A stretch of DNA of 62,699 nt, taken from contig JAGHZU010000022.1 in the NCBI GenBank assembly GCA_017745235.1, positions 1 through 62,699 of the forward strand. The letters are read 5' to 3'. Every line of letters starts with the position of its first letter. Positions within the stretch are counted from its first letter, which is position 1. Both the position numbers and the translations under genes were made by a program. The notes under the pieces were generated by a model. It searched no databases, had not been told where the DNA came from, and saw only the letters and a program-made list of their open reading frames with translations. Below, piece after piece: positions 46,014 to 54,030 of the stretch. The stretch comes from Caulobacter sp. GTDB taxonomy: Bacteria; Pseudomonadota; Alphaproteobacteria; Caulobacterales; Caulobacteraceae.

Positions 46014-46999
46014 CGCCGCTTGCCCGGCTTGCGGGCGAACGGGTCGGCGTCGGCCTCGTCTTCCGAGAAGCCGAACTTGGCGAAACCGGCCTGCATCTCG
46101 GGGCTCAGCGGAGCCTCGATGTGTAGCATGCCCACGGACGGGTGCGGCAGGAAGATCGAGCGGGCGTGCAGCTGCAGCTTCAGCCCCTCCGACAGAGGCG
46201 CGGACTTTTCGTCGCCGTACTTGGGATCGCCCAGGATCGGGTGGCCGATGGCCTTCATGTGGGCGCGCAGCTGGTGGGTGCGGCCGGTATGCGGGCGAAG
46301 GGCCATCCAGCTGGCGCGCGGGCCCGCACGGCTGACGGTGACGAACTCGGTCTCGGCGGGCTGGCCGTCCTTGTCCTTGGGGTCGGCGGGCACAACCAGC
46401 TCACGGTCGCCTACGCCCCGCTTGGCCAGGTGCAGCTCGATCACGCCCTCGGTCGGGTGCGGATTGCCGGCGACGATGGCCCAGTAGGTCTTCTGCGCCT
46501 TGCGCTTGGCGAACGCGCCCGACAGACGCGCGGCGGCGCTGGGCGTCTTGCCCAGCAGCAGCACGCCCGATGTGTCGCGATCGAGGCGATGGACCAGTTT
46601 GGGACGGTCCACCCCCTCGCCCCAGGCGCTGAGCAGCTTGTCGATGTGGTGGGTGGTCTTGGTCCCGCCCTGCACCGCCAGGCCGGCGGGCTTGTTGAGG
46701 GCCAGGACCTCCTCGTCCTCGTAAAGCACCAGGGAGCGAGCGAAGGCGATGTCGCGCGCCGACAGCTTGCCCTTTTCCGACGGATCGGGCGCATCGGGCA
46801 GCGGCGGCACGCGCACCTGGCTGCCGGCCGCCAGGCGCGTGTCGGCCTTGGCGCGCGAACCGTCGACCCGGACCTGGCCCGAGCGGAACAGCTTGTTGAG
46901 CTGGATGTGGTTCAGGTGCGGCCAACGGCGCTTGAACCAGCGATCGAGGCGGACCCCGTCCTCGCCGGCGTCGACGTAGAGGGTGCGAACTTCTTTCAT
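46010..46999 (-). CDS. RluA family pseudouridine synthase with S4 domain
   Basis: The 329-aa enzyme converts uridines in rRNA to pseudouridine. An S4 RNA-binding domain comes first (GVRLDRWFKRRWPHLNHIQLNKLFRSGQVRVDG), then the catalytic domain with HRLDRDTSGVLLLGKTP (catalytic Asp near residue 140) and the LRPHTGRTHQLRAHM block. It is RluC/RluD-like and probably modifies 23S rRNA. Its ATG overlaps the crcB stop (46996-46999). It is convergent with the DUF1501 gene; their stops share CTAG. Confidence 0.9.
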   Translation of the reverse strand: MKEVRTLYVDAGEDGVRLDRWFKRRWPHLNHIQLNKLFRSGQVRVDGSRAKADTRLAAGSQVRVPPLPDAPDPSEKGKLSARDIAFARSLVLYEDEEVLALNKPAGLAVQGGTKTTHHIDKLLSAWGEGVDRPKLVHRLDRDTSGVLLLGKTPSAAARLSGAFAKRKAQKTYWAIVAGNPHPTEGVIELHLAKRGVGDRELVVPADPKDKDGQPAETEFVTVSRAGPRASWMALRPHTGRTHQLRAHMKAIGHPILGDPKYGDEKSAPLSEGLKLQLHARSIFLPHPSVGMLHIEAPLSPEMQAGFAKFGFSEDEADADPFARKPGKRR

Positions 47000-47382
47000 G
47001 CGGAAAACATCCTGCGGGCCAGGATCATGCCCGCGAAGACGGCCGCCACGGACAGGATCACGCTGGCGGTCGTGTAGGTGAAGGCCTGGGCGTAGGCGCG
47101 CTTTTCGATCATCAGCGCCACCTCCAGCGAAAAGGCCGAGAACGTCGTGAAGCCTCCCAGCGCGCCCACACCCAGGAGGACGCGCCATTGTTCCTGCTCC
47201 GCGCCGCTGCGTTGAGCCAGCCACCCGACCAACAGGCCCATCAGCAGCCCTCCGGTCAGGTTCACGGTAAACGTGCCATAGGGCCAGTTCAGGCCGAGCA
47301 GACGCCCGGTCAGGGCGCCCACCTGGTAGCGGGCGACCGAACCGACGGCGCCGCCGACGGCCACGAGAAGCAGTTTGATCAT
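46996..47382 (-). CDS. crcB: Fluoride ion channel CrcB (Fluc)
   Basis: The 128-aa protein is a Fluc-type fluoride exporter that works as an antiparallel dimer. There are four membrane helices. The Phe-box block GALGGFTTFSAFSLEVALM (about residue 72) and the N-terminal AVGGAVGSVARYQVG motif are clear. The start has AGGAGG just upstream, though with only two bases to the ATG. I found no fluoride riboswitch in its leader. It is followed by rluC with an ATGA overlap. Confidence 0.93.
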   Translation of the reverse strand: MIKLLLVAVGGAVGSVARYQVGALTGRLLGLNWPYGTFTVNLTGGLLMGLLVGWLAQRSGAEQEQWRVLLGVGALGGFTTFSAFSLEVALMIEKRAYAQAFTYTTASVILSVAAVFAGMILARRMFSA

Positions 47383-47660
47383 GGCCTCCTTATGCGCCGA
47401 GGGGCGCGGAACGCCAAGTACGGACAAACCTGCCCCATTAAGGGCACGCACGTACTACCGCCTGGATAGATTTTGATACAAACTTCCGGAAACACCGCCG
47501 GATAGACCAAGCGTTGCAGTAAAACGGTCATTACCTCCGAGGAAACAGGTAATTTAACCCTTGAGCGCGTTACGGTAACCTCGTTTGGAAACTGTATTCC
47601 TGCACCGACCATTAAGGCTGTGAAAGGCAATATGTGGGCTCCTCACCCCCTAAGGCGACC
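47383..47660. promoter_or_regulatory. AT-rich divergent intergenic region between crcB and the 413-aa gene
   Basis: This region is noticeably more AT-rich than the rest of the window, and divergent promoters must lie here. It holds an inverted repeat ATTACCT/AGGTAAT (47530-47536 and 47547-47553) and a short palindrome GTTACGGTAAC (47569-47579) 16 bases later. No gene of useful length was seen. Confidence 0.5.
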
Positions 47661-48902
47661 ATGCCCTTCGATTCGAACCAGAACGACGACCGGAATGAAC
47701 GCCTCGCCCTGAGCGGGCCGGTTCTGCAGCGCCTGGCCGGTTCCGACCTGGTCGCCCGCGGTTCCGTCAACGTCATCAGCGTCAAACCCATTCGCCGCTG
47801 GGCCGGCGACTGGTGGGACAAGAAGCGCGCCGACGTCTGGACCTATGTCGATCGCAAGCTGGCCGAGCATCTGGACCGCAGCGACCTGCGCGCCCGGATC
47901 GGCGAGGACGATTTCCTGGTGGCGATGAACAACGACCAGGGCCTGGCGGCCCAGGCCACCAGCGTTCGCATTCTGGAAGACGTCCTGACCCACCTGCTGG
48001 GCGCGGCCGAGCCGACCGACCTTGGCGTGCGCTCGGTGATCGGGGTCGAGGCCGGCGGCATCGTCTGCCGGCCCGTGGACCCGGCCATCGTTCTGGCCGC
48101 CCGCGCCCGCCGCGATTCCACCCGCTCGCCGGTGCGCTTCGACATCGATCCGCTGGAAGAGACCCGCCGCACGCCGGTGGCCTTCACGACCGGCGGCGGC
48201 GCGGCCCTGCGGGTCGACTTCACGCTGGAGCACGTGGTCAGCCTGCGCCGCAACGTGACGACCGCCGTGCGCATCGAGCCCGTCGTGACCCACCTGGGCT
48301 CGGGCAAGCAGATCAGCGCCCGCGCCGTCACCCGCCTGGCGGATCGCGACGCCGCGTTCATCGACGAGGCGGCCCTGAAATACGCCGCCGTCTTCGCCCG
48401 GGCCTGCCAGGGCCACGATCGTCCCGACCTGATCGTGCCGGCCTCGTTCCGCACCCTGGGCACCCAGCGCGGCCGCGACATGCTGACCGGCACGCCGGGC
48501 CTGTCTCTGGCCCTGCTGCGCGGCGGAGTGATGATGGAGCTGGTCGACGTCACCCGAGGCACGCCCGCCGGTCGCCTGCTGGAGGTGGTCGGCCTGCTCA
48601 AGGCCCTGACGCGCGGCGTGATCGCCCGCGTCCCGCCCGAGAAGGAAGCCCTGAAGGTGCTGCGCGACGCCCGCCTGGCCGGCCTGACGCTGGACGCCAG
48701 CGACCTGGGCGGGACGGCCGAGAAGATCGCCGCCGACATCATGGCCTTCGGGCGCGACGCCAAAGGCCTGGCGCCGATGATGAGCCTGCAGGGCCTGCCG
48801 GCCGAAGGCTACTTCGCCGCCGCCGAGACCGCGGGCCTGACCCACGCCTCGCTGCGGGCCACCTATCCGGTGACCACGCCGACGAAGAAGGCGGTCGGCT
48901 AA
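47661..48902 (+). CDS. Unrecognised protein, possibly degenerate GGDEF-EAL type
   Basis: I do not firmly recognise this 413-aa soluble protein. Its N-terminal part (WTYVDRKLAEHLDRSDLRARIGEDDFLVAM, about residues 52-85) reads like a GGDEF domain whose active motif has decayed to GEDDF. The C-terminal part (LAGLTLDASDLGGTAEKIAADIMAFGRDAKGL) is weakly like an EAL domain tail without the catalytic Glu-x-Leu. If so, it would be a non-enzymatic c-di-GMP-related protein; this is an inference from pattern only. The ATG at 47661 has AAGG five bases upstream; a GTG at 47634 is an alternative. No membrane segment is visible. Confidence 0.65.
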   Translation: MPFDSNQNDDRNERLALSGPVLQRLAGSDLVARGSVNVISVKPIRRWAGDWWDKKRADVWTYVDRKLAEHLDRSDLRARIGEDDFLVAMNNDQGLAAQATSVRILEDVLTHLLGAAEPTDLGVRSVIGVEAGGIVCRPVDPAIVLAARARRDSTRSPVRFDIDPLEETRRTPVAFTTGGGAALRVDFTLEHVVSLRRNVTTAVRIEPVVTHLGSGKQISARAVTRLADRDAAFIDEAALKYAAVFARACQGHDRPDLIVPASFRTLGTQRGRDMLTGTPGLSLALLRGGVMMELVDVTRGTPAGRLLEVVGLLKALTRGVIARVPPEKEALKVLRDARLAGLTLDASDLGGTAEKIAADIMAFGRDAKGLAPMMSLQGLPAEGYFAAAETAGLTHASLRATYPVTTPTKKAVG

Positions 48903-48908
48903 CCCCGC

Positions 48909-49406
48909 CTAGACCGAAGCTCGGCCATAGCCGATCGAGCGGACGATCTCGCGGGCGTCGTAGACGTCGCGGTCGCTGGGCCGTGCGCCCTTCCCGAACA
49001 CGACTTCCACAGAGCTGCTGATCGCCGGCCCGGGGCCCAGGGCGAAGCTGGTGCCGACGCCCAGCCCCACCGAGGTGCGGCCGTAGCTGCCCGTGCCGCC
49101 GCCGATCGAGACGCTGGAGCTGCGTCCCGTCCCGGCCTGCTGGGTCACCCGGTCGGCGACGCGGAACCAGTCGTAGCCGTCCCGCAGGGCCAGTTCGGCC
49201 GAGCGCAGCAGCACATAGTCCGAAACCTGGTTCACTGACGCGCCCGGATTGCCCCTGAAGGTGACACGGTAGCGGCCGCTCTCCAGGCGGTATTCCGAGT
49301 AGCCCGCGCCGTTGGCCGCCGTCTGTGGTCCGTACACGGTCGGCGCAGCGGTGGCGCAGGCGCTCAGCAGAGCGGCGGAAAAGGTGAGCGCGATCAGGCG
49401 TTTCAT
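48909..49406 (-). CDS. CC0125/CC1285-type lipoprotein
   Basis: The 165-aa lipoprotein has a signal with lipobox ALLSACATAAP (Cys at about residue 17). The mature part has GAGYSEYRLESGRYRVTFRGNPG and DYVLLRSAELALRDGYDWFRV, then a Gly/Ser-rich stretch. This layout is that of the CC0125/CC1285 lipoprotein family known from Caulobacter, function unknown. The C-terminus DRDVYDAREIVRSIGYG fits. The gene is convergent with the 413-aa gene with a six-base gap. Confidence 0.8.
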   Translation of the reverse strand: MKRLIALTFSAALLSACATAAPTVYGPQTAANGAGYSEYRLESGRYRVTFRGNPGASVNQVSDYVLLRSAELALRDGYDWFRVADRVTQQAGTGRSSSVSIGGGTGSYGRTSVGLGVGTSFALGPGPAISSSVEVVFGKGARPSDRDVYDAREIVRSIGYGRASV

Positions 49407-49426
49407 GGCTGTCTCTCCTGCCTGGC

Positions 49427-50230
49427 TTAACGGACGGCGGGCTGGGCGCGTTCCGGAATCTCCAGGCCCAGCTTATCCATAACCACGCGCATGTCGTCGG
49501 GGATCGGCGCCGAAATGCGCCGCTCGCCGCCCTCGGGGTGCGGGAAGACTAGGCTGGCGGCGTGCAGCATGAGGCGCGGGACCGGCGCGCCGCCCAACAT
49601 CAAAGCGCCGCCGTAGCGGCTGTCGCCCGCGATCGGCCGGCCGATCGAAGCCATATGAACCCGTAGCTGATGCATCCGGCCGGTGTCCGGGCTCAGCTCG
49701 ACCAGGGCGGCGCCGTCCACGGCCGCCAGGGTGCGATAGCGGCTGCGAGCGGTCTCGGCGTCAGGGTGATCCAGTGCGCAAACCCGCATATAGGCCTCGC
49801 GCCCGATCGACTCGCGGCGCAGCGGACTGTCGATCTGCCCCCCACGCGGCTCGGGCGCGCCGGGCGTGACGATGGCGAGGTAGGTCTTGCGGAACCGCTT
49901 GGCCATCAGGGCCTTGCCCAGGAACGTGGCTGCCGGCTTGGTGCGCGCGGTCAGGATCACGCCCGAGGTGTCGCGGTCCAGCCGGTGGATCAGGCGCGGA
50001 CGCGGCCGGTCGCGCCGGGCCAGGGCCCACAGCAGGTCGTCCAGGGTATGGGCCTGGATGCGTCCGCCCTGGCTGGACAGGCCCGAGGGCTTGTTCAGCA
50101 CGAACACGCTGTCGTCCTCGTGCAGCACCAGCGAGCGGGTGAAGGCGATCTCGTCAGGCGTCAGGTCGATGGGCGTATCGGACGCCTTGGGCTTGGCGAC
50201 GCCGGGCGGACGGCGGGGCGGCTTGGCCAT
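49427..50230 (-). CDS. RluA family pseudouridine synthase (no S4 domain)
   Basis: The 267-aa protein has the RluA catalytic motif HRLDRDTSGVILTARTK (Asp near residue 90) and the LSPDTGRMHQLRVHMASIGRPIAGD block. It lacks the S4 domain seen in the paralogue at 46010, so it resembles RluA or TruC-type enzymes acting on rRNA or tRNA. A basic Pro-rich N-terminus (MAKPPRRPPGVAKPK) may bind RNA. Its ATG overlaps the rarA stop by one base (TGATG), so it is coupled to rarA. Confidence 0.9.
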   Translation of the reverse strand: MAKPPRRPPGVAKPKASDTPIDLTPDEIAFTRSLVLHEDDSVFVLNKPSGLSSQGGRIQAHTLDDLLWALARRDRPRPRLIHRLDRDTSGVILTARTKPAATFLGKALMAKRFRKTYLAIVTPGAPEPRGGQIDSPLRRESIGREAYMRVCALDHPDAETARSRYRTLAAVDGAALVELSPDTGRMHQLRVHMASIGRPIAGDSRYGGALMLGGAPVPRLMLHAASLVFPHPEGGERRISAPIPDDMRVVMDKLGLEIPERAQPAVR

Positions 50231-51531
50231 CACTTCCCATCCCGCCGCAGGCGGTTCCAGGCGTCGAGCCGCTCCTTGACCTTGGCTTCGGCGCCGATCG
50301 GCTTGGGTTCGTAGAAGGCCGGGCGGGTCATGCCGTCCGGGAAATAGTTCTGGCCCGACACCCCGCCTTCGACGTCATGGTCATAAGCGTAGCCATCGCC
50401 ATATCCCAGGGTCTTCATCAACTTGGTCGGCGCGTTGAGGATGTGGGCCGGCGGCGTCAGACTGCCGGTTTCCTTGGCCGCACGGCGGGCGGCCTTGAAG
50501 GCGGTGTACACGGCGTTGGACTTGGGCGCGCTGGCCATGTGGACCACGGCCTGGGCCAGGGCCAGTTCGCCCTCCGGCGAACCCAGGAAGTCGTAGGCGT
50601 CCTTGGCGGCCGTGGTCAGCAGCAGGCTCAGCGGGTCAGCCGCGCCGATGTCCTCGCTGGCCATGCGCACCAGGCGGCGGGCGATGAACAGCGGGTCCTC
50701 TCCGCCCTCCAGCATCCGCGCCAGCCAGTACAGCGCCGCGTCCGGATCGCTGCCGCGCACCGATTTGTGCAGGGCCGAGATCAGGTTGTAGTGCTCCTCG
50801 CGGTCCTTGTCGTAGGCGGGACGGCGCTTCTGCAGGAACTGGCCCAGCTGGGTCGGGTTCAACGGCGTGTCCGTGCCGATCGCCAGCAACGTCTCGGTCA
50901 GGGTCAGCAGGTAGCGGCCGTCGCCGTCCGCCATGGCGATCAGGGTCTGGCGCGCCTCGGGCGACAGAGGCAGCGACCGTCCCTCCGCATGCTCGGCCTT
51001 GACCAGCAGCGCTTCCAGCGCCGTCTCGTCCAGGCGCTTGAGCACGAACACCTGGCATCGCGACAGAAGCGCCCCGTTCAGCTCGAACGACGGATTCTCG
51101 GTGGTGGCCCCGACCAGGGTGACGATCCCCTCCTCCACGAACGGCAGGAAGCCGTCCTGCTGGGCGCGGTTGAACCGGTGGATCTCGTCGACAAACAGCA
51201 AGGTGCTCTGGCCGGCCGCGCGACGCATGCGAGCCTGCTCGAAGGCCTTCTTCAGGTCGGCCACGCCAGAGAACACCGCCGAGATCTGCATGAATTCATA
51301 GCCGCCGGCCTTGGCCAGCAGGCGGGCGATGGTGGTCTTGCCCGTGCCGGGCGGTCCCCACAGGATCATGGAGGCCAGGCGATGGGCGGCGGCCATGCGG
51401 CCGATGGGACCGTCAGGCCCCAGCAGGTGCTCCTGGCCAACCACCTCGTCGAGGCTCTGGGGACGCAGACGGTCGGCCAGCGGCGCGGGCGCGTGGGGCG
51501 TCAGGCCGGCGGCTTGGAAAAGATCGGACAT
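50230..51531 (-). CDS. rarA: Replication-associated recombination protein A
   Basis: The 433-aa AAA+ ATPase acts at stalled forks. Walker A is in LWGPPGTGKTTIARLLAK (about residue 56), Walker B in LLFVDEIHRFNRAQQD, and the arginine-finger region in GATTENPSFELNGALLSRC. The C-terminal region has the MgsA-AAA assist domain (DPDAALYWLARMLEGGEDPLFIARRL). It precedes the pseudouridine synthase gene in one operon. It is divergent from the VOC gene over 34 bases. Confidence 0.94.
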   Translation of the reverse strand: MSDLFQAAGLTPHAPAPLADRLRPQSLDEVVGQEHLLGPDGPIGRMAAAHRLASMILWGPPGTGKTTIARLLAKAGGYEFMQISAVFSGVADLKKAFEQARMRRAAGQSTLLFVDEIHRFNRAQQDGFLPFVEEGIVTLVGATTENPSFELNGALLSRCQVFVLKRLDETALEALLVKAEHAEGRSLPLSPEARQTLIAMADGDGRYLLTLTETLLAIGTDTPLNPTQLGQFLQKRRPAYDKDREEHYNLISALHKSVRGSDPDAALYWLARMLEGGEDPLFIARRLVRMASEDIGAADPLSLLLTTAAKDAYDFLGSPEGELALAQAVVHMASAPKSNAVYTAFKAARRAAKETGSLTPPAHILNAPTKLMKTLGYGDGYAYDHDVEGGVSGQNYFPDGMTRPAFYEPKPIGAEAKVKERLDAWNRLRRDGK

Positions 51532-51565
51532 GAGCTAGGTTTACTTAATCGCGGAGGGAACCACC

Positions 51566-51982
51566 ATGACCAACGACGGAGATCCCGCCCGGGGTCCGGA
51601 ATCGGGCGTCGTCCCCTACCTATCGGTCGTCGGCGGCAAGGCGGCCGTTGACTTCTACAAGCGGGCGTTCGGCGCGGAAGAGGTCTTTCGCAACACCGCC
51701 GACGACGGCGAACGGCTGCTGCGTTCACGCCTGCTGATCAACGGCGGATGGGTGATGCTTTCGGACCATTTCGAAGAGATGTCCCACGGCCCGTTCACCC
51801 CGCCGGCGTCGGTGACCCTGCATCTGCAGGTCGACGACGCCGACGCCTGGTGGAACCGCGCTCTGGAGGCCGGCGGAACAGTGCGCTTCCCGCTGGCCGA
51901 CCAGTTCTGGGGCGACCGCTACGGCCAGTTGGTCGATCCGTTCGGCCACGTCTGGTCGGTGGCCTCGAAGATCGGGCGCTAG
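51566..51982 (+). CDS. VOC family protein (PhnB-like)
   Basis: This 138-aa VOC-fold protein has the PhnB-type pattern PYLSVVGGKAAVDFYKRAFGAEEV at the N-terminus, and the second half DADAWWNRALEAGGTVRFPLADQFWGDRYGQLVDPFGHVWSVASKIG. VOC proteins of this sort are metal-binding folds in glyoxalases and related proteins; the substrate is unknown. It is convergent with the GFA gene, one base between stops, and divergent from rarA. Confidence 0.85.
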   Translation: MTNDGDPARGPESGVVPYLSVVGGKAAVDFYKRAFGAEEVFRNTADDGERLLRSRLLINGGWVMLSDHFEEMSHGPFTPPASVTLHLQVDDADAWWNRALEAGGTVRFPLADQFWGDRYGQLVDPFGHVWSVASKIGR

Positions 51983-51983
51983 C

Positions 51984-52406
51984 CTATTCGGCCACCACCT
52001 CGCCTGAGCCGCCGAATTCCGCCGGGAAGTCCCTGAGCTTGGGCAGGCCGTCACGCATGGGCAGCACCGTCTCGGCATAGTTCACGTGCACGGCCGGCTG
52101 GAAGTCCAGGGTCGGGATCGTGGCGGCGAACACGTCGACCAGGCCCAGCGTCGGGTGCTCGGTCATCACGTGGCCGCCGCACTTGGCGCAGTACCGACGC
52201 TGGCTCATCGCCGTCTTCTGATAGGTGGCCAGTTCGTCCGAGCCCGAAACCACCCGCACGGCGTCGGGCTTCCACAGGCTGAAGGCGTTGACCGGACCGC
52301 CCGACCACGACCGGCACGAGCGGCAATGACAGTAGCCCATGGCCTCGGGCTGACCGACGACCTCCACCTGGACCGTGCCGCAGAAGCAGCTTCCAACATG
52401 GGTCAT
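51984..52406 (-). CDS. GFA family protein (glutathione-dependent formaldehyde-activating type)
   Basis: The 140-aa protein has the zinc-binding Cys set of the GFA fold: GSCFCGTVQVEV, YCHCRSCRSWSGG and RYCAKCGGHVM. Few family members have been tested as formaldehyde-activating enzymes, so the role is open. The start at 52406 (MTHVGSCFCG) puts the first Cys near the N-terminus as usual; an in-frame ATG three codons upstream is less likely. It is separated from the protease gene by 91 bases. Confidence 0.85.
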   Translation of the reverse strand: MTHVGSCFCGTVQVEVVGQPEAMGYCHCRSCRSWSGGPVNAFSLWKPDAVRVVSGSDELATYQKTAMSQRRYCAKCGGHVMTEHPTLGLVDVFAATIPTLDFQPAVHVNYAETVLPMRDGLPKLRDFPAEFGGSGEVVAE

Positions 52407-52497
52407 GGCGCACATCCTGGTTCGCGTGCCCCGCGAGGCGACGGTAACGCCGCCGTCGCCCTCGGACAAGCGAACCAGAGCCGGTGCGACAACGGCG

Positions 52498-53919
52498 TCA
52501 GGTGCGCAGGCGCGCCGTGATCCGCTGGCCGTTGCGCTCGATCGTCACCTGCCAGGTCGAACCGCCCGAGCTGGTGGCCGATTGAAGCTCGGCGGTCGTG
52601 CCCACCGCCTTGCCATTGACCTCGCGGATGAAGTCCCCGGGCCGCAGGCCGGCGTCCAGCGCAAAGCCCTGGCCGATCTTGGTCACCAGCACGCCGCGGC
52701 CGGCGAACGGATCGACGCCCAGTTCCTGGGCCACGGCGGGCGAAAGATTGACCACGGTGGCGCCGTCGAACGGGTTGCGCCCCCTGAGGGTGCGCTCGTC
52801 CTTGGCGGGGGTCTGGGGCGCGGCCTCGGCGCGCAGGCTGAGGGTCTGCTCCTTGCCGCCGCGATGGATGACCACGTTCACGCGGTCGCCGATCTTGTGG
52901 GTGCCGATGGCGAAGGCGCCGCCGCCCTCGTCGTTCACCGCCTGGCCGTCGATCGAGAGGATCACGTCGCCCTCGCGGATGCCGGCCCTGTCGGCCGAGC
53001 CGCCCGGGTAGACGTCGGAGATCACGACGCCGCGAGGAGCCGGCAGGCCCAGGCTGCGGGCGATGTCGCCGGTGACGGGCTGGCCCTTCACGCCCAGCCA
53101 AGGCCGCACCACGCTGTGACCGCCGCCCAGGGCGGTGTTGACCACCTGCTTGACGACCGCCGCCGGGATGGCGAAGCCCACGCCGCTGGACGAGCCCGAG
53201 CGCGAGATGATGAAGGTGTTGATGCCGATCAGGTCGCCGTCCATGTCGACCAGCGGGCCGCCGGAATTGCCTGGATTGATCGAGGCGTCGGTCTGGATGT
53301 AGCTGCCGAACTCGGCCGCGCCCACGTCGGTGCGGGCCAGGGCCGAAACGATGCCGTTGGTCACGGTCTGGCCCACGCCGAACGGGTTGCCCATGGCCAG
53401 GACCAGGTCGCCGACCTCCAGCTGCTCCTGGTCGTCGATGGCGATCACCGGCAGCTTCTCGCCCTTGGTGTCGATCTTCAGCACGGCCAGGTCCGAGCGC
53501 GGGTCGTCCAGCAGCACCGTCGCCGGGAACTCCCGGCGGTCGGCGAGCTGGACAGTGATGTCGCTCATGTTCTCGATGTTGTGGTGGTTGGTGATGATCA
53601 CCCCGTCGGCGCGCACGATCGCGCCCGAGCCGAGCGAGCCTTGCACCTGGTCGCGGGTGGCACCGCCGCCGCCGCCCATGAAGAAGTCCCAGAAGGGGTC
53701 GACGCGTTGGCGCACCACGCGCTTGCTGGCCACATTGACGATGGCCGGGGCGGCCTTCTTCACCACCGGCGCGAACGAGGCCTTCATGGACATCGGGTCG
53801 GACGGCGCGCGGCGGGTGGGCTGGGCCAGATCGGGGATCGACTGGGCCTTGGACGGCCCTTGCGGCGAACAGGCGGCCAGCAGGGCCAAGGCGGGAAGCA
53901 CGGCGCGATAGGATCGCAT
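52498..53919 (-). CDS. Do/HtrA-type periplasmic serine protease
   Basis: The 473-aa protein is a DegP-like protease/chaperone. It has a lipobox-like signal (LPALALLAACSPQG, Cys near residue 16), so it is probably a lipoprotein. The triad is visible: His in VIITNHHNIENMSD (about residue 118), Asp in DDPRSDLAVLKID (about 148), and Ser in SINPGNSGGPLVDM (about 222). Two PDZ domains follow. A Gly-rich loop (MGGGGGATRDQ) precedes the protease domain. It degrades misfolded envelope proteins; extracytoplasmic stress control is likely but not visible here. Confidence 0.93.
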   Translation of the reverse strand: MRSYRAVLPALALLAACSPQGPSKAQSIPDLAQPTRRAPSDPMSMKASFAPVVKKAAPAIVNVASKRVVRQRVDPFWDFFMGGGGGATRDQVQGSLGSGAIVRADGVIITNHHNIENMSDITVQLADRREFPATVLLDDPRSDLAVLKIDTKGEKLPVIAIDDQEQLEVGDLVLAMGNPFGVGQTVTNGIVSALARTDVGAAEFGSYIQTDASINPGNSGGPLVDMDGDLIGINTFIISRSGSSSGVGFAIPAAVVKQVVNTALGGGHSVVRPWLGVKGQPVTGDIARSLGLPAPRGVVISDVYPGGSADRAGIREGDVILSIDGQAVNDEGGGAFAIGTHKIGDRVNVVIHRGGKEQTLSLRAEAAPQTPAKDERTLRGRNPFDGATVVNLSPAVAQELGVDPFAGRGVLVTKIGQGFALDAGLRPGDFIREVNGKAVGTTAELQSATSSGGSTWQVTIERNGQRITARLRT

Positions 53920-54030
53920 GGTGGTTAGGCGACTCCGTGAATTTCAGCGCGCGAGATCAGCCGAGCTTTCGGGCGCATTGATGGCGGCCAAGGTCTGAGA
54001 TTCGGCTGCGCTTCTCCAGTCCTAAGCCGC

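Noticed and set aside
47383..47460. Fluoride riboswitch upstream of crcB
   Set aside because: The leader lacks the conserved GGCGAUGG and CGCC helices expected for that RNA.
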